The position numbers were made by a program, and so were the translations under genes. DNA of 64,000 bases from Sphingobacterium hotanense (lineage in GTDB: Bacteria; Bacteroidota; Bacteroidia; Sphingobacteriales; Sphingobacteriaceae): NCBI RefSeq assembly GCF_008274825.1, contig NZ_CP030848.1, positions 3,967,618 to 4,031,617 on the forward strand. The letters run 5' to 3'. The stretch's first letter is position 1, and the number at the start of each line of letters is the position of its first letter. The notes under the pieces were generated by a model. It made no database searches. It worked only from the letters and a program-made list of their open reading frames with translations, and was not told the DNA's origin. Positions 1 to 10,164 of this stretch are shown here, one piece after another.

Positions 1-1565
1 ATCCCGCGGCGTTGTCTTTTGGTATAAAGATGCTCAGCATATTTTTCAAAACGCTCTGACTTCGTTTCTGCTAATGGGTCGATAATCTCTACACCATCTA
101 ATTCGAAAGCATATTCTTCAATCAAACCTTTGATTTTTTGTTCATTACCCAGTAGAATAGGGAATGCAATTCCTTCTTCTTTCACGATCTGAGCCGCGCG
201 TAAGGATTTATAGTTATCTGCCTCTGCAAAAACAACTCTCTTAGGGCTGTTCTTCGCTTTAGCAGTCAAGTTTCTGATCAGACGGTCTTCTTTTCCTAAA
301 CGCTTGTGAAGCTCTTCGCGGTATGCATCCCAGTCTTCAATAACTTTGCGAGCAACACCTGATTCAATAGCTGCTTTTGCAACAGCGATAGAAACTTCGG
401 TGATCAAGCGAGGATCAGTAGGTTTAGGGATTACATAGTCAGCACCAAAACGGATGTTGTTTGCGTTGTACGCAATGTTAACTTCTTCAGGAACCGGTTG
501 CTTTGCTAATTCAGCAATTGCTTTTACAGCAGCAATCTTCATCGCTTCGTTGATCGCAGTAGCACGTACATCTAAAGCGCCGCGGAAGATATAAGGGAAT
601 CCCAATACGTTGTTTACCTGATTAGGAAAGTCAGAACGACCTGTACCCATGATTAAATCATCGCGAGTCTCTACTGCAAGCTCATAAGCAATCTCCGGAT
701 TTGGATTTGCCATCGCCAAGACAATTGGTTTTAGAGCCATTGACTTCAACATTTCTGGCGTCAATACATCTGCTTTTGATAAACCGATAAAAACATCGCT
801 ATCTTTTACAGCTTCTTCTAGCGAATGAATATCACGATTAGTTGCCCATTCTGCTTTGGTTGTATCCAAACCTTCTCTATCAGCGCGGATTACACCCTTG
901 CTGTCCAACATCACAATATTTTCTTTTCTAGCACCAACAGCTACGTACATTGCTGTACATGAAATAGCTGCTGCTCCAGCACCGTTTACCACGATCTTTA
1001 CTTCAGAGATGTTCTTCCCTTGCAATTCGCAAGCATTGATTAATGCAGCACCAGAGATGATCGCTGTACCGTGTTGGTCATCGTGCATCACAGGAATGTT
1101 CATCTCCGCCTTTAAACGACGTTCAATTTCGAAACACTCAGGAGCTTTAATATCTTCTAGGTTGATACCTCCAAAAGTAGGCTCCAATGCTTTTACGATA
1201 TTGACGAATTCGTCTACATTTTTGGTATCTAATTCGATGTCGAACACGTCGATATCAGCAAAGATCTTAAATAATAGACCTTTACCCTCCATTACTGGCT
1301 TACCAGCTTGCGCACCGATATCGCCTAATCCTAAAACGGCAGTACCGTTACTGATTACAGCAACAAGGTTACCTTTCGCTGTATATTTGTATGCATCTTC
1401 ACTGTTTTCTGCAATTGCCAAACATGGCTCAGCAACGCCTGGTGAATATGCCAATGATAAATCTCTCTGTGAACTGTGTGGTTTTGTCGGAACGACTGCA
1501 ATCTTTCCGGGACGTCCCATTGCATGGTATTGCAAGGCGTCCTTTTTTCTGTTGTTATTGTTCAT
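1..1565 (-). CDS. maeB: NADP-dependent malic enzyme, MaeB type (3' end outside window)
   Basis: Oxidative decarboxylation of malate to pyruvate, supplying NADPH; cytoplasmic. Reading the minus strand from the ATG at 1565 gives 521 codons still open at the window edge, so the C-terminus is missing. I see an N-terminal malic domain (AYSPGVAEPC near residue 40, FKIFADIDVFDIE near 100), an NAD(P)-binding segment (VNGAGAAAISC near 195) and, from about residue 420, the start of the phosphotransacetylase-like C-terminal domain (KRVVFAEADNYKSLRAAQI), which defines the long MaeB class of about 750 residues. The PTA-like part is usually regulatory, not catalytic. It lies 38 bases behind dacB on the same strand, so co-transcription is possible. 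Confidence 0.93.
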   Translation of the reverse strand, partial: MNNNNRKKDALQYHAMGRPGKIAVVPTKPHSSQRDLSLAYSPGVAEPCLAIAENSEDAYKYTAKGNLVAVISNGTAVLGLGDIGAQAGKPVMEGKGLLFKIFADIDVFDIELDTKNVDEFVNIVKALEPTFGGINLEDIKAPECFEIERRLKAEMNIPVMHDDQHGTAIISGAALINACELQGKNISEVKIVVNGAGAAAISCTAMYVAVGARKENIVMLDSKGVIRADREGLDTTKAEWATNRDIHSLEEAVKDSDVFIGLSKADVLTPEMLKSMALKPIVLAMANPNPEIAYELAVETRDDLIMGTGRSDFPNQVNNVLGFPYIFRGALDVRATAINEAMKIAAVKAIAELAKQPVPEEVNIAYNANNIRFGADYVIPKPTDPRLITEVSIAVAKAAIESGVARKVIEDWDAYREELHKRLGKEDRLIRNLTAKAKNSPKRVVFAEADNYKSLRAAQIVKEEGIAFPILLGNEQKIKGLIEEYAFELDGVEIIDPLAETKSERFEKYAEHLYTKRQRRG

Positions 1566-1603
1566 AACGTTTCTAAATTTACTATTCTAGTAGTTGTTGT
1601 TCT

Positions 1604-3052
1604 CTATTTTAATACATCCAATAATTTAAACATCTGCTGGCGCATGCGCCCAGCTCCACCATGGTAGTTGTTTACTAGCAAGGAGAAAGTATAGGTTGTG
1701 CCATCGGCAGCCTTTTGGTAGCCTGTATAGCCCAAAGTGCCCCCAATTGTGCCGCTTTTCATGGTCATACCATTGATTGTCGGAAGGCCTTTCTTAAAAT
1801 CTGCAAACCATGGTCTGCCCTGCGCATATTGCATCACGCGGGCTAAGGCGTTGCTGGTTACCCGGTTTTGAGGAGATAATCCGGAACCATCGTACGTCCT
1901 GATCTCTCCGATCGGCAACTTCAATTTATTTTCCCAATATTTCGCTACTAAAGTCGCAGCATCCTCGGTTTCATATTTATTTGCCGAAATCCCACCGATC
2001 ACTTTCAATATTGCCTCACCGTACAAATTAATACTTTTTTGGTTGAACCAATGGATAATCTCAATAAGCTTAGGTGATTGAATGGTTAATAGCTTCTGTT
2101 TATTAGCCTCCCAGTTGCTTATTCCAGCATTTTTTAATAAGGTCGCTGTGGTAATCATGCTGTCTGCCACGACGATAGAGTCAGCCGTTAATACCTTCGA
2201 TAAATCGTAAGCTAAGCTTAATGCCGGATCTGGCGTAGAAAGCTCAATGGTCTTTTTCAGATCTGCACCATAGGTTCCACGTAGATAAATAACGTTCGAA
2301 TAAGGTGCGGAATAACCATAAACATTATCGCCAGAGCCATTTGACCCGGTCGTTACTTCATTGATAACCTGATAAAAAGGCGGGATATTATGTGATTTTA
2401 TACTCGCTGCAGAGCCTGGGCGGCCTACTGAAAAATTAACATCATAGGCATTTTCTTTCCAGTTCAAAGCCGATACGCCCGCACCGTAATAATTTCCCAT
2501 ATCGGTCCACATCCATGTACCCGGTACTTGGTTTCCCTTGTAGAATTTATCATCAGCGATAACAAGACCATTGATTTGCTTAATGCCGAGTCCCTTAATA
2601 GCGGCTTTCCATTTATTTAAAATAGTTTCCGCGTTATGCGAAGGATAGCGCTCGCTTCCCAAGGTAGGATCGCCTAAGCCTTCAATGATTAAATTCCCAT
2701 TCAGTGTGCCGATGGAATCTACCGTACCTGTATAATATAAATGCGTCGGAAAAGTATAATCGGGACCTAAGAGATCTAAGGCCGTAATGGAGGTCATTAC
2801 CTTCAATGTAGAAGCGGTGGGAAGACCGATTTTGCTGTTCTCCTCAAATACAATTTCTCCGGTTTTGGAATTGATAACCGTTAGTGCCGCAACCCCGTTC
2901 GTTAAAGAGGGCGCATTCTTAAATTGCTGATAAGCATTTTGGATTTTTGTCTTTGTCTCTTGTGCGAAAGTAGTTTCAATTCCTCCAACTACTAAAAGAG
3001 CTGATAGACAAAGACAAGAAAAAAATCTTCTCATAGGAAGCAAATATCGCAT
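1604..3052 (-). CDS. dacB: D-alanyl-D-alanine carboxypeptidase/endopeptidase, PBP4 (peptidase S13) family
   Basis: Penicillin-binding protein that trims or cleaves peptidoglycan peptide cross-links in the periplasm. The 482-residue protein begins with a signal peptide ending near TFAQ (residue 31). The three serine-penicillin-recognising motifs are in the right order: STLK (81-84), SIN (340-342) and KSGT (432-435), with DGSGLS at 388-393 as in S13 enzymes. The large gap between the first two motifs is the insert typical of PBP4. A second in-frame ATG at 3034 would give an equally good signal peptide. Length and motifs fit an intact gene. The DacB role follows from family; endo- versus carboxypeptidase preference cannot be told from sequence. 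Confidence 0.92.
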   Translation of the reverse strand: MRYLLPMRRFFSCLCLSALLVVGGIETTFAQETKTKIQNAYQQFKNAPSLTNGVAALTVINSKTGEIVFEENSKIGLPTASTLKVMTSITALDLLGPDYTFPTHLYYTGTVDSIGTLNGNLIIEGLGDPTLGSERYPSHNAETILNKWKAAIKGLGIKQINGLVIADDKFYKGNQVPGTWMWTDMGNYYGAGVSALNWKENAYDVNFSVGRPGSAASIKSHNIPPFYQVINEVTTGSNGSGDNVYGYSAPYSNVIYLRGTYGADLKKTIELSTPDPALSLAYDLSKVLTADSIVVADSMITTATLLKNAGISNWEANKQKLLTIQSPKLIEIIHWFNQKSINLYGEAILKVIGGISANKYETEDAATLVAKYWENKLKLPIGEIRTYDGSGLSPQNRVTSNALARVMQYAQGRPWFADFKKGLPTINGMTMKSGTIGGTLGYTGYQKAADGTTYTFSLLVNNYHGGAGRMRQQMFKLLDVLK

Positions 3053-3162
3053 TATAGTCTACAAGTAGTACATAATTCTTGTAAAATTTCAATTCTATGA
3101 TGAAGTAAAACTTTTAATTACTATAGTTTTTATAACTTGCACGGATTATTAAAAATAACATA

Positions 3163-4938
3163 ATGAAATACATCGAAAAATTAGCTTCCATCCGCCAAGT
3201 GATGAAAGAAAAGGGTGTAGATGCCTATATTATTCCTTCCTCCGATCCGCATATCAGCGAATATCTTCCAGATCGTTACAAATGTATTGCATGGACTTCC
3301 GGCTTTACCGGTTCGGCAGGTACACTTGTGATTACACAAGACTTCGCAGGCTTATGGACCGACTCCAGATATTTTGTACAAGCTAACGAACAGCTAGCAG
3401 GTACAGGTTTCGAATTGGTTAAATTACAAGCACAAGGGAAACCAGAATATGCAACCTGGTTGGCGAATAAACTTGAGAAAGGACAGTTAGTTGCTTTCGA
3501 CGGTAACTTAGCAGCTGTCGCTGTAGCACAAGCAGTGCAAGACGAATTGCTCCCACTAGGTATTCAAGTGGATGGCCATATCGATATCCTTGCCAATATC
3601 TGGGAAGGACGTCCGGCATTGCCTACGGCAAAAGCCTACTTGCTAGACGTTGCGACCACCGGTCAAAGCACGAAAGATAAATTAGCGGCTATCCGCGGAA
3701 AGCTAAAAGCTAAGCGTACGACGACACACTTTGTATCATCGTTAGACGACTTAGCATGGATATTGAACATCCGTGGTAATGACGTGAAATGTAATCCTGT
3801 TGTATTGGGCTTCCTTTTGATCGATGGAGATAAAAATACACTTTACATCCAAGCAGGTAAGTTATCTGATGCGGATATAGCAAGCTTGAATGCATCCGAT
3901 GTTACCGTTGAAGATTATGAAAAGGCTTTCGAAGCGATTCGTCAAATAAACAGCGAGAATATATTATTAGATCCGAAGCGCACTTGTTTCGCTATCTATG
4001 ATGCCGTTCCGGATAGCGTAAAGATTATCGAGGATCTGAACCCATCAACCTTATTGAAGGCCGTAAAGAACGAGACCGAATTAGAGCATACGCGCAATGC
4101 AATGCGCAAGGATGGCGTCGCTTTGACGAAGTTCTTTAAATGGTTGGAAGAGAATGTAGCTTCCGGAAATCTAAGCGAAATCTCCATTGCTGAGCGCTTG
4201 CAGCAATTCCGTTCGGAATTAGATGGCTTTGTAGATATTTCTTTTGATACGATTGCCGGATATCTAGAGCACGGAGCTTTGCCACATTACAAAGCAACAG
4301 ATGAGAGCAATGCGACCTTGAAACCAGAAGGTCTATTACTTGTAGATTCCGGAGGTCAGTATCTTGACGGCACAACAGATATCACACGCGTGGTGTCGCT
4401 AGGTAACATCACTGCTGAAGAACGTGTAGACTATACGCTCGTATTAAAAGGTACTATCGAAGGTTCCACCGCCATCTTCCCGAAAGGTACTCGCGGCTAC
4501 CAAATTGATGCGATTACAAGACATCCATTATGGAGCAAACTTCGTAACTACGGGCATGGAACAGGTCATGGTGTTGGCTTCTTCCTGAATGTTCACGAAG
4601 GTCCACATGTGTTCAATAGCGCCGCTATCGATATCCCAGTGGAAGCAGGAATGATTACCTCCATCGAGCCAGGTCTATACCGCGAAGGCCAATACGGTAT
4701 CCGTATTGAAAACCTGGTACACTCCAAAGTAATCGAATCCAATTACTTCGGTGAGTTTATGGACTTCGAAACATTAACAATATGCTACATCGCTACGGAC
4801 TTAGTCGATAAAACAATTCTTGATCAAAAACATATCGATTGGTTGAACCAGTACAATAGTTGGGTATTCGATCAATTAAGCCCAAGCCTATCGGAAGAAG
4901 AGAAAACTTGGTTAGCTGATAAAACAAAAGCAATTTAA
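3163..4938 (+). CDS. pepP: Xaa-Pro aminopeptidase (aminopeptidase P, M24B)
   Basis: Metallopeptidase that removes an N-terminal residue preceding proline; cytoplasmic, since no signal peptide is present. The 591-residue protein has the long three-domain layout of eukaryotic-type aminopeptidase P: two creatinase-N-like domains (about 1-300) and a C-terminal pita-bread domain. The metal ligands are visible: D395 in DSGGQY, D406 in TTDITR, H469 in HGTGHGVG, E502 in IEPGLY and E516 in RIENL. The gene is monocistronic, divergent from dacB, and closed by a strong terminator. Upstream (3121-3145) is a weak promoter-like TATAACTTGC. All catalytic residues are present, so it should be active. Confidence 0.94.
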   Translation: MKYIEKLASIRQVMKEKGVDAYIIPSSDPHISEYLPDRYKCIAWTSGFTGSAGTLVITQDFAGLWTDSRYFVQANEQLAGTGFELVKLQAQGKPEYATWLANKLEKGQLVAFDGNLAAVAVAQAVQDELLPLGIQVDGHIDILANIWEGRPALPTAKAYLLDVATTGQSTKDKLAAIRGKLKAKRTTTHFVSSLDDLAWILNIRGNDVKCNPVVLGFLLIDGDKNTLYIQAGKLSDADIASLNASDVTVEDYEKAFEAIRQINSENILLDPKRTCFAIYDAVPDSVKIIEDLNPSTLLKAVKNETELEHTRNAMRKDGVALTKFFKWLEENVASGNLSEISIAERLQQFRSELDGFVDISFDTIAGYLEHGALPHYKATDESNATLKPEGLLLVDSGGQYLDGTTDITRVVSLGNITAEERVDYTLVLKGTIEGSTAIFPKGTRGYQIDAITRHPLWSKLRNYGHGTGHGVGFFLNVHEGPHVFNSAAIDIPVEAGMITSIEPGLYREGQYGIRIENLVHSKVIESNYFGEFMDFETLTICYIATDLVDKTILDQKHIDWLNQYNSWVFDQLSPSLSEEEKTWLADKTKAI

Positions 4939-4941
4939 AAT

Positions 4942-4969
4942 AAAAAAAGCCCTGAAATGGGCTTTTTTT
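4942..4969 (+). terminator. Intrinsic terminator of pepP
   Basis: AAGCCC and GGGCTT arms around a short TGAAAT loop, preceded by A-tract and followed by seven T. It starts three bases after the pepP stop codon. The A/T-tracts on both sides could let it work in both directions. Confidence 0.9.
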
Positions 4970-4972
4970 ATT

Positions 4973-5151
4973 TAGATATAAGATTTTAGATTTTAGACAT
5001 TAGACTGTTGAAGGAAAATTTGTCTTGAACCAGGAAAGAAAGGATTTAAGGATAAGCAAGATCCTGCCCATCCCTACATCCTTCCTTTCCTGGTTCAAAC
5101 AAAAAAAATGGAGCCTAATCGGCTCCACTAATATCTAACATCTTATATCTA
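4973..5151. repeat. Nested palindromic element between convergent pepP and hisIE
   Basis: Two inverted repeats lie one inside the other. The outer arms are 4973-4990 and 5134-5151 (18 bases, 17 complementary); they belong to runs of a short AT-rich unit of the form TAGATnTTAGA. The inner arms are 5025-5045 and 5078-5098 (21 bases, 20 complementary; left arm starts TTGAACCAGGAAAG). The inner loop holds a further small hairpin, AGGAT/ATCCT, at 5050-5064. The terminator of the his genes sits between the inner and outer right arms. No open reading frame is present. It looks like a dispersed repeat or small non-autonomous element; only one copy is in this window. Confidence 0.7.
5101..5127 (-). 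terminator. Intrinsic terminator of the his gene cluster
   Basis: Read on the minus strand: TGGAGCC, loop GATTA, GGCTCCA, then a run of eight T. It lies 36 bases after the hisIE stop codon and closes the his transcript. Confidence 0.88.
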
Positions 5152-5162
5152 ACATCTAATAC

Positions 5163-5750
5163 CTACTGATGTCTTCCTTCTAGATTCTTAGCGATATCTT
5201 TCAGACTGATTCCTTTTTCGCGCAATAGCACGATCAAGTGGAACAATAAATCTGAAGATTCATTGATAAAGTCGTGCTCAGTTTCGTTAAGTGCAGCAAT
5301 CACCGTCTCTACGGCTTCTTCTCCGACCTTTTGAACGATCTTATTAATTCCTTTACTACGAAGTCTGTTTACATAAGACTCTTCCGTAGGGAAGTCGAAA
5401 CGGCTCTTGACGATAGCTTCTAACTTAAGAAGGAAGTTCTGATTGTATTCGGTATTGAAGCAGCTTCTGCTTCCGGTATGACAAGTAGGTCCTGCAGGAT
5501 GGACTTTAATCAGTAAGGTATCATTATCACAATCGATATGCGAGCTTACCACTTCTAAAAAGTTTCCACTCTCTTCACCTTTTGTCCAAAGTCTATTCTT
5601 ACTTCTCGAATAAAAGGTTACTTTGTTTTCTGCCTGGGTCTTATTCCAAGCTTCTTCATTCATGTAACCCAACATCAGCACTTCCAGTGTTTGATCATCT
5701 TGAATTACAACAGGCACTAAACCGTCGCCTTTATTAAAATCTATTGTCAT
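5163..5750 (-). CDS. hisI: Bifunctional phosphoribosyl-AMP cyclohydrolase / phosphoribosyl-ATP pyrophosphatase
   Basis: Carries out steps two and three of histidine synthesis in one 195-residue protein (HisIE fusion). Residues 1 to about 105 are the cyclohydrolase, with the zinc-binding cysteines in the stretch CDNDTLL...[11 protein letters not shown]. Residues from about 110 are the HisE pyrophosphatase helical domain, with [12 protein letters not shown] as its acidic motif. It is last in the his cluster, 12 bases after hisF, and a terminator follows. Start is ATG. The fused arrangement is common in Bacteroidota and Proteobacteria. Confidence 0.96.
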   Translation of the reverse strand: MTIDFNKGDGLVPVVIQDDQTLEVLMLGYMNEEAWNKTQAENKVTFYSRSKNRLWTKGEESGNFLEVVSSHIDCDNDTLLIKVHPAGPTCHTGSRSCFNTEYNQNFLLKLEAIVKSRFDFPTEESYVNRLRSKGINKIVQKVGEEAVETVIAALNETEHDFINESSDLLFHLIVLLREKGISLKDIAKNLEGRHQ

Positions 5751-5762
5751 CCTACAAATAGC

Positions 5763-6518
5763 TTATAGTCTTACAGGGATTTGATTTTCCTGTAGGGTTT
5801 GTTTCAATTCTGGAATTAGTATTTCGCCGTAGTGGAATACAGAAGCTGCTAGTGCAGCATCCACTTGCGCCTTTTCAAATACATCAACAAAATGCTGTTG
5901 ATTCCCTGCGCCTCCAGAAGCGATCAAAGGAATACTTATTTGCTTATTTATTTTATCAAGTAAATGGATATCAAAACCATTCTTGGTGCCGTCATGATCC
6001 ATAGAGGTCAACAAGATCTCCCCGGCACCTCTGCTCTCAGCCTCCTTGATCCAGTCTTCGGTTTCAATTTCTGTGATATCTCTTCCCCCTCGTAAATGCA
6101 CATAATTCCTACCGTCTACAAAGCGTGTATCCACCGCAACGACAACGAACTGTACGCCAAAGGTCGCCGCCAACTCATCAATGAGCTTCGGATTTCTGAC
6201 CGCAGTGGAGTTAATCGATATTTTATCCGCCCCTGCGTTCAATAATATATCCGCATCTTTGAGCTCATTGATACCTCCGCCAATCGTAAATGGAATGTTG
6301 ATCTGCGAAGCAACGGCCCTTACCAAATCAACGGTGGTCTTACGGCGCTCATGCGTTGCTGTGATATCCAGAAACACCAACTCGTCCGCTCCTTGTTGCG
6401 AATATTGCCAAGCAAGCTCCACGGGGTCACCTGCATCGCGAAGATCAACAAAGTTGACTCCCTTTACGGTGCGACCATCCTTTACATCTAAACAGGGAAT
6501 TATACGCTTTGCAAGCAT
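5763..6518 (-). CDS. hisF: Imidazole glycerol phosphate synthase, cyclase subunit HisF
   Basis: TIM-barrel subunit that uses ammonia from HisH to make imidazole glycerol phosphate and AICAR. The 251-residue protein starts [15 protein letters not shown], containing the catalytic Asp11, and has the second catalytic Asp in VVAVDTRF (about 130), plus phosphate-binding IGGGI and ASGGAG. It starts one base after the hisA stop codon, so the two are probably translationally coupled. Length is normal for the family. Confidence 0.97.
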   Translation of the reverse strand: MLAKRIIPCLDVKDGRTVKGVNFVDLRDAGDPVELAWQYSQQGADELVFLDITATHERRKTTVDLVRAVASQINIPFTIGGGINELKDADILLNAGADKISINSTAVRNPKLIDELAATFGVQFVVVAVDTRFVDGRNYVHLRGGRDITEIETEDWIKEAESRGAGEILLTSMDHDGTKNGFDIHLLDKINKQISIPLIASGGAGNQQHFVDVFEKAQVDAALAASVFHYGEILIPELKQTLQENQIPVRL

Positions 6519-6519
6519 T

Positions 6520-7272
6520 CTAGAATCTAATTAGCGCTTTTAAGTTCCAATCCTTAATCTCTTCAATCGTAATGCGTTCTTCGTAGATCGCTTTACCTAC
6601 AACCACAGACTCCATTCTTCCCAAAGCATTTAGCGCTTCAATATCCGCCATGGAACTGATACCTCCTGACCCAATCAATTTAATAATAGGTGAGTGATCC
6701 AATAGCTTTTGATATAATTCAACACCAGCGCCACCAAGTTTTCCGTCTTTTGAGATATCCGTACATAGGAAACGGTAGAAACCTAGGCTTAAACATTTAT
6801 CGATATATTCTACCAATTTGATTGGCGAACTTTCTAACCAGCCGGAGTATTTGATGACCTCATCCAACACGTCGATTGCAATCACGATATGATCAGCGTA
6901 TTTAACGCGGCCTTCGTTTAATTTACTTAGCTCTTCAAGGAAAGTCGGATTAGTGATCGCCTGTGTGCCAACGATTACGCGGTAAACACCTGCATCCACC
7001 AACTCTTTCACCTTTTCGATGCTACGAACACCACCACCATATTGTACTTTCATCTCCGTTCTACGGATAATATCGAACAAATAAGCTTGATTGCTGAAGT
7101 CGCCTTTCGCGCCATTCAGGTCGATAATATGAACAATCTCGGTACCATTCGCGTGGTACTTCTCAATTTGTTCTTCTAATGAAATAGGGTATGTCGTTAC
7201 GTCGTCGTAGTTTCCTTCTCTTAAGCGGACAACCTTTTTGTCCAACACATCAATTGCAGGTATTATATACAT
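6520..7272 (-). CDS. hisA: ProFAR isomerase HisA
   Basis: 1-(5-phosphoribosyl)-5-[(5-phosphoribosylamino)methylideneamino]imidazole-4-carboxamide isomerase, the Amadori-type step of histidine synthesis. It is a 250-residue TIM barrel with N-terminal [17 protein letters not shown] (catalytic Asp8), the phosphate-binding QYGGGVRS and IGSGGISS, and the second catalytic Asp in LCTDISKDG. It lies 15 bases after hisH. It is a paralogue of HisF next door, told apart by the PAIDV start. Confidence 0.96.
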   Translation of the reverse strand: MYIIPAIDVLDKKVVRLREGNYDDVTTYPISLEEQIEKYHANGTEIVHIIDLNGAKGDFSNQAYLFDIIRRTEMKVQYGGGVRSIEKVKELVDAGVYRVIVGTQAITNPTFLEELSKLNEGRVKYADHIVIAIDVLDEVIKYSGWLESSPIKLVEYIDKCLSLGFYRFLCTDISKDGKLGGAGVELYQKLLDHSPIIKLIGSGGISSMADIEALNALGRMESVVVGKAIYEERITIEEIKDWNLKALIRF

Positions 7273-7287
7273 ATTCGTTAATTTCGG

Positions 7288-7878
7288 TTAAAACTTAGCA
7301 AAGTTAAGCAAAAGTTGCTCTCCTGCAGTTCCTGATTTTTCGGGGTGAAATTGTACCGCCCAGAAATTATCCTTGGAAATTGCTGCAGAAAATGGTAATC
7401 CATAATCACATCTAGCTATGGTATAGGTTGCATCATACTCAATGAAGTAAGAGTGCACAAAATAAAAATAGGAATTATTCGGAATGTCTTGAAAAAGAGG
7501 ACAGGTATTTTCAAATACGATGCTGTTCCAGCCCATATGCGGAACTTTTTGTTGAATCCTTTCGTCAAAATGTAACGTCTTTAGTGGGATAATACCCACT
7601 AAATCAGAGTTCCCCTCTTCTGAAAAGCCAGTTAGCAATTGCATCCCTACACAAATGCCCAGTACAGGCTTCTTCAATTGTCGGATGGGCTCAACCATCC
7701 CCCGCGCTTCGAGCTTTGCCATAGCTGCTCCAGCGTGACCTACGCCGGGAATGATAATCTTATCATACTGCTCCAGTTCTTCCGGAGTATTCACCATCCC
7801 GTGCGCTATATTCAGACGCTTTAAAGCTGCAGTAATAGAAAAAATATTTCCCGCTTCGTAATTTACAATCCCAATCAT
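7288..7878 (-). CDS. hisH: Imidazole glycerol phosphate synthase, glutaminase subunit HisH
   Basis: Class I glutamine amidotransferase that feeds ammonia to HisF. The 196-residue protein shows the nucleophile cysteine in GICVGMQLL and the His/Glu pair in VQFHPEKSG near the C-terminus, so the Cys-His-Glu triad is complete. The N-terminus MIGIVNYEAGNI is typical of HisH. It lies 33 bases after hisB. Confidence 0.97.
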   Translation of the reverse strand: MIGIVNYEAGNIFSITAALKRLNIAHGMVNTPEELEQYDKIIIPGVGHAGAAMAKLEARGMVEPIRQLKKPVLGICVGMQLLTGFSEEGNSDLVGIIPLKTLHFDERIQQKVPHMGWNSIVFENTCPLFQDIPNNSYFYFVHSYFIEYDATYTIARCDYGLPFSAAISKDNFWAVQFHPEKSGTAGEQLLLNFAKF

Positions 7879-7911
7879 ACGCTCTTCTCTAGCCTTATCG
7901 GCTCAAAAATC

Positions 7912-9051
7912 TTATAATACGCCTTTCGTACTCGGTAGCTGCATATTCTCAGCATCGCGACGAACGGCTTTTTTTATTGTCTTAGCAAGGGCTTTAAAAA
8001 TCGCCTCAATCTTGTGGTGCTCATTATCACCTGTCGCCTGAATGTTCAAATTCGACTTTGAAGCATCAGAAAACGACTTAAAGAAATGGTAGAACATCTC
8101 TGTCGGCATATCCCCGATTTTCTCACGCTTGAACTCCGCATCCCATACGATCCAGTTACGACCACCAAAGTCCAAGGCAACTTGTGCCAAGCAATCATCC
8201 ATCGGTAAAGTATAAGCGTAGCGTTCAATACCGCGCTTATCGCCTAATACTTTCAAGAAGATCTCGCCAAGTGCAATTCCTGTATCCTCGATGGTATGGT
8301 GCTCATCGATATGCAGATCGCCTTTTGCCTTGATCGTCAAATCAAGGGCACCGTGACGTGCTAGTTGATCTAACATATGATCAAAGAATGGCAAGCCGGT
8401 CTCAATCTCCGATTTCCCGGAACCATCTAAATTCACTTTGATGTAAATATCAGTCTCATTGGTTTTGCGATGATGCTCCGCAACGCGGGTCCCTAATTTC
8501 AGAAATTCGTAGATAGACTTCCAGTCCTTCGTTTCCAATGCGATGGCATCATTCTCAAAAATATGGTTCTCTAGTTTTCCCAACTCATCATTATTACGAA
8601 GCCAGATTGCTTTAGCGCCAAGGTTCTGTGCTAATTTCACATCATTGACACGGTCGCCAATAACAAATGAGTTTTTTAGATCATACGCCGTCTCATCGAA
8701 ATACTCAGTCAACATCCCGATTCCAGGTTTTCTCGTTGCTGCATTCTCATGAGGAAAAGTCTTATCGATATGCTCCTTTACGAATTCAACGCCCTCACCT
8801 TTAAAAGTCTCGATTACAAAGGAATGCACAGGCAGGAAGTTAGCTTCCGGATGAGAATCTGTCCCTAAGCCATCTTGATTAGAAACCAATACCAGTTCAA
8901 AATCAAGTTCCTTAGCAATACGAGGTAAATATTGAAGTGCGCCGGGATAGAACTTCAGTTTCTGAAAAGAGTCGATTTGCTCGTCTTCAGGTTCCAGAAT
9001 CAATGTTCCATCTCTATCGATAAAAAGAACACGCTTTAGTTGATCAGCCAT
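7912..9051 (-). CDS. hisB: Bifunctional histidinol-phosphatase / imidazole glycerol-phosphate dehydratase HisB
   Basis: A 379-residue fusion doing two non-adjacent steps of histidine synthesis. The N-terminal part (1 to about 165) is a HAD phosphatase: FIDRDGT carries the nucleophile and acid/base aspartates, and VIGDRVND is motif 4. The C-terminal part (about 185-379) is the dehydratase, with metal-binding histidines in [23 protein letters not shown] and DNEHHKIEA. It starts two bases after the hisC stop codon. The fusion is the enterobacterial/Bacteroidota form; other bacteria use separate proteins. Confidence 0.97.
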   Translation of the reverse strand: MADQLKRVLFIDRDGTLILEPEDEQIDSFQKLKFYPGALQYLPRIAKELDFELVLVSNQDGLGTDSHPEANFLPVHSFVIETFKGEGVEFVKEHIDKTFPHENAATRKPGIGMLTEYFDETAYDLKNSFVIGDRVNDVKLAQNLGAKAIWLRNNDELGKLENHIFENDAIALETKDWKSIYEFLKLGTRVAEHHRKTNETDIYIKVNLDGSGKSEIETGLPFFDHMLDQLARHGALDLTIKAKGDLHIDEHHTIEDTGIALGEIFLKVLGDKRGIERYAYTLPMDDCLAQVALDFGGRNWIVWDAEFKREKIGDMPTEMFYHFFKSFSDASKSNLNIQATGDNEHHKIEAIFKALAKTIKKAVRRDAENMQLPSTKGVL

Positions 9052-9053
9052 TA

Positions 9054-10109
9054 TTATTTATTGTAAAAGGTTTGGATTGCTTCTAATAAACGTTCATTTT
9101 CCAGTTTTGTACCCACTGTTACGCGAAGACATCCTTCACATAACTCCACTTTTGAGCGATCGCGAACGATGATACCCTGCTCTACCAAGTTACTGTATAA
9201 AGCGCGCGGCTCTGCGAGTTTCACCAAAACAAAGTTAGCATCGGAAGGCGTAATATGTTCAACTTGTTCCAATGCCGCTAGTTTAGACACCAAGATCTCA
9301 CGTTCAGCAACCGTTGCCTTTATCCATTCGTTGATGATATCTACCCCCTCCAAGGCCTCCAAGACTAAATCTTGCGTCGCTTGGTTAATATTGTATGGTG
9401 GTTTAATTTTATTGAAAACTTCGATAATCTCCTTGCTGGCAAAAGCTAAACCCAAACGTAATGCCGCCAATCCCCAAGCCTTCGAGAGCGTTTGCAAGAT
9501 GACTAAGTTTGGAAATTCGGGTAGAGCCTGTGTAAAAGACTTTTGTTTAGAATAATTGATGTAGGCCTCATCGACCACCACGATGCCTGTAAAATTCACA
9601 AGAATCGTTTCGATATCTTTCGCGTTTATACTGTTCCCGGTCGGATTATTTGGCGAACAGAGAAAGATCAGCTTCGTATGCGGATCGATTGCTTCTGCAA
9701 TACCGTCCAAATCCAACTGATAATCTCTCGTTAGGTTTACTTTTCTAACTTCCACATCATTGATGTTGGCCGAAACCTCATACATACCGTAGGTTGGTGG
9801 TACCAAGATCACATTATCCAACTTTGGCGTACAGAAGGCACGATAAAGAATATCAATTGCTTCATCGGAGCCATTTCCAAGAAACATATTCTCGGTCGGA
9901 ACGCCTTTTATCTTAGAAAGTTTATGTTTGAGTTGATGTTGTAAAGGGTCAGGGTAGCGGTTGTAATCATGAGGTAGTGGCGATCCAAAAGCGTTTTCAT
10001 TTGCATCTAGCCAAACCGAGGCTTCACCTTTAAACTCATCTCTAGCAGATGAATAGGGAACCAATTTTCTGATATTGTCCCTAAGCAGTGCGTTTAAGTT
10101 GAACGACAT
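9054..10109 (-). CDS. hisC: Histidinol-phosphate aminotransferase HisC
   Basis: PLP enzyme (fold type I, class II aminotransferase) that converts imidazole acetol phosphate to histidinol phosphate. The 351-residue protein has [12 protein letters not shown] near the N-terminus, CSPNNPTGN, and the PLP lysine in [16 protein letters not shown]. It is the first his gene of this cluster in the window; 55 bases upstream is rnz on the same strand. No hisG or hisD lies between them. I see no TAnnTTTG box in the 55-base gap, so it may depend on readthrough from upstream. Confidence 0.95.
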   Translation of the reverse strand: MSFNLNALLRDNIRKLVPYSSARDEFKGEASVWLDANENAFGSPLPHDYNRYPDPLQHQLKHKLSKIKGVPTENMFLGNGSDEAIDILYRAFCTPKLDNVILVPPTYGMYEVSANINDVEVRKVNLTRDYQLDLDGIAEAIDPHTKLIFLCSPNNPTGNSINAKDIETILVNFTGIVVVDEAYINYSKQKSFTQALPEFPNLVILQTLSKAWGLAALRLGLAFASKEIIEVFNKIKPPYNINQATQDLVLEALEGVDIINEWIKATVAEREILVSKLAALEQVEHITPSDANFVLVKLAEPRALYSNLVEQGIIVRDRSKVELCEGCLRVTVGTKLENERLLEAIQTFYNK

Positions 10110-10164
10110 GTTAATGTTTATAAAAAATTAGAGCTGTAAATATGAGGAAAAATTAATTAAATCA

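Noticed and set aside
856..1590. Open frame on the plus strand opposite malic enzyme
   Set aside because: It is the shadow of maeB, whose minus-strand product matches the family throughout.
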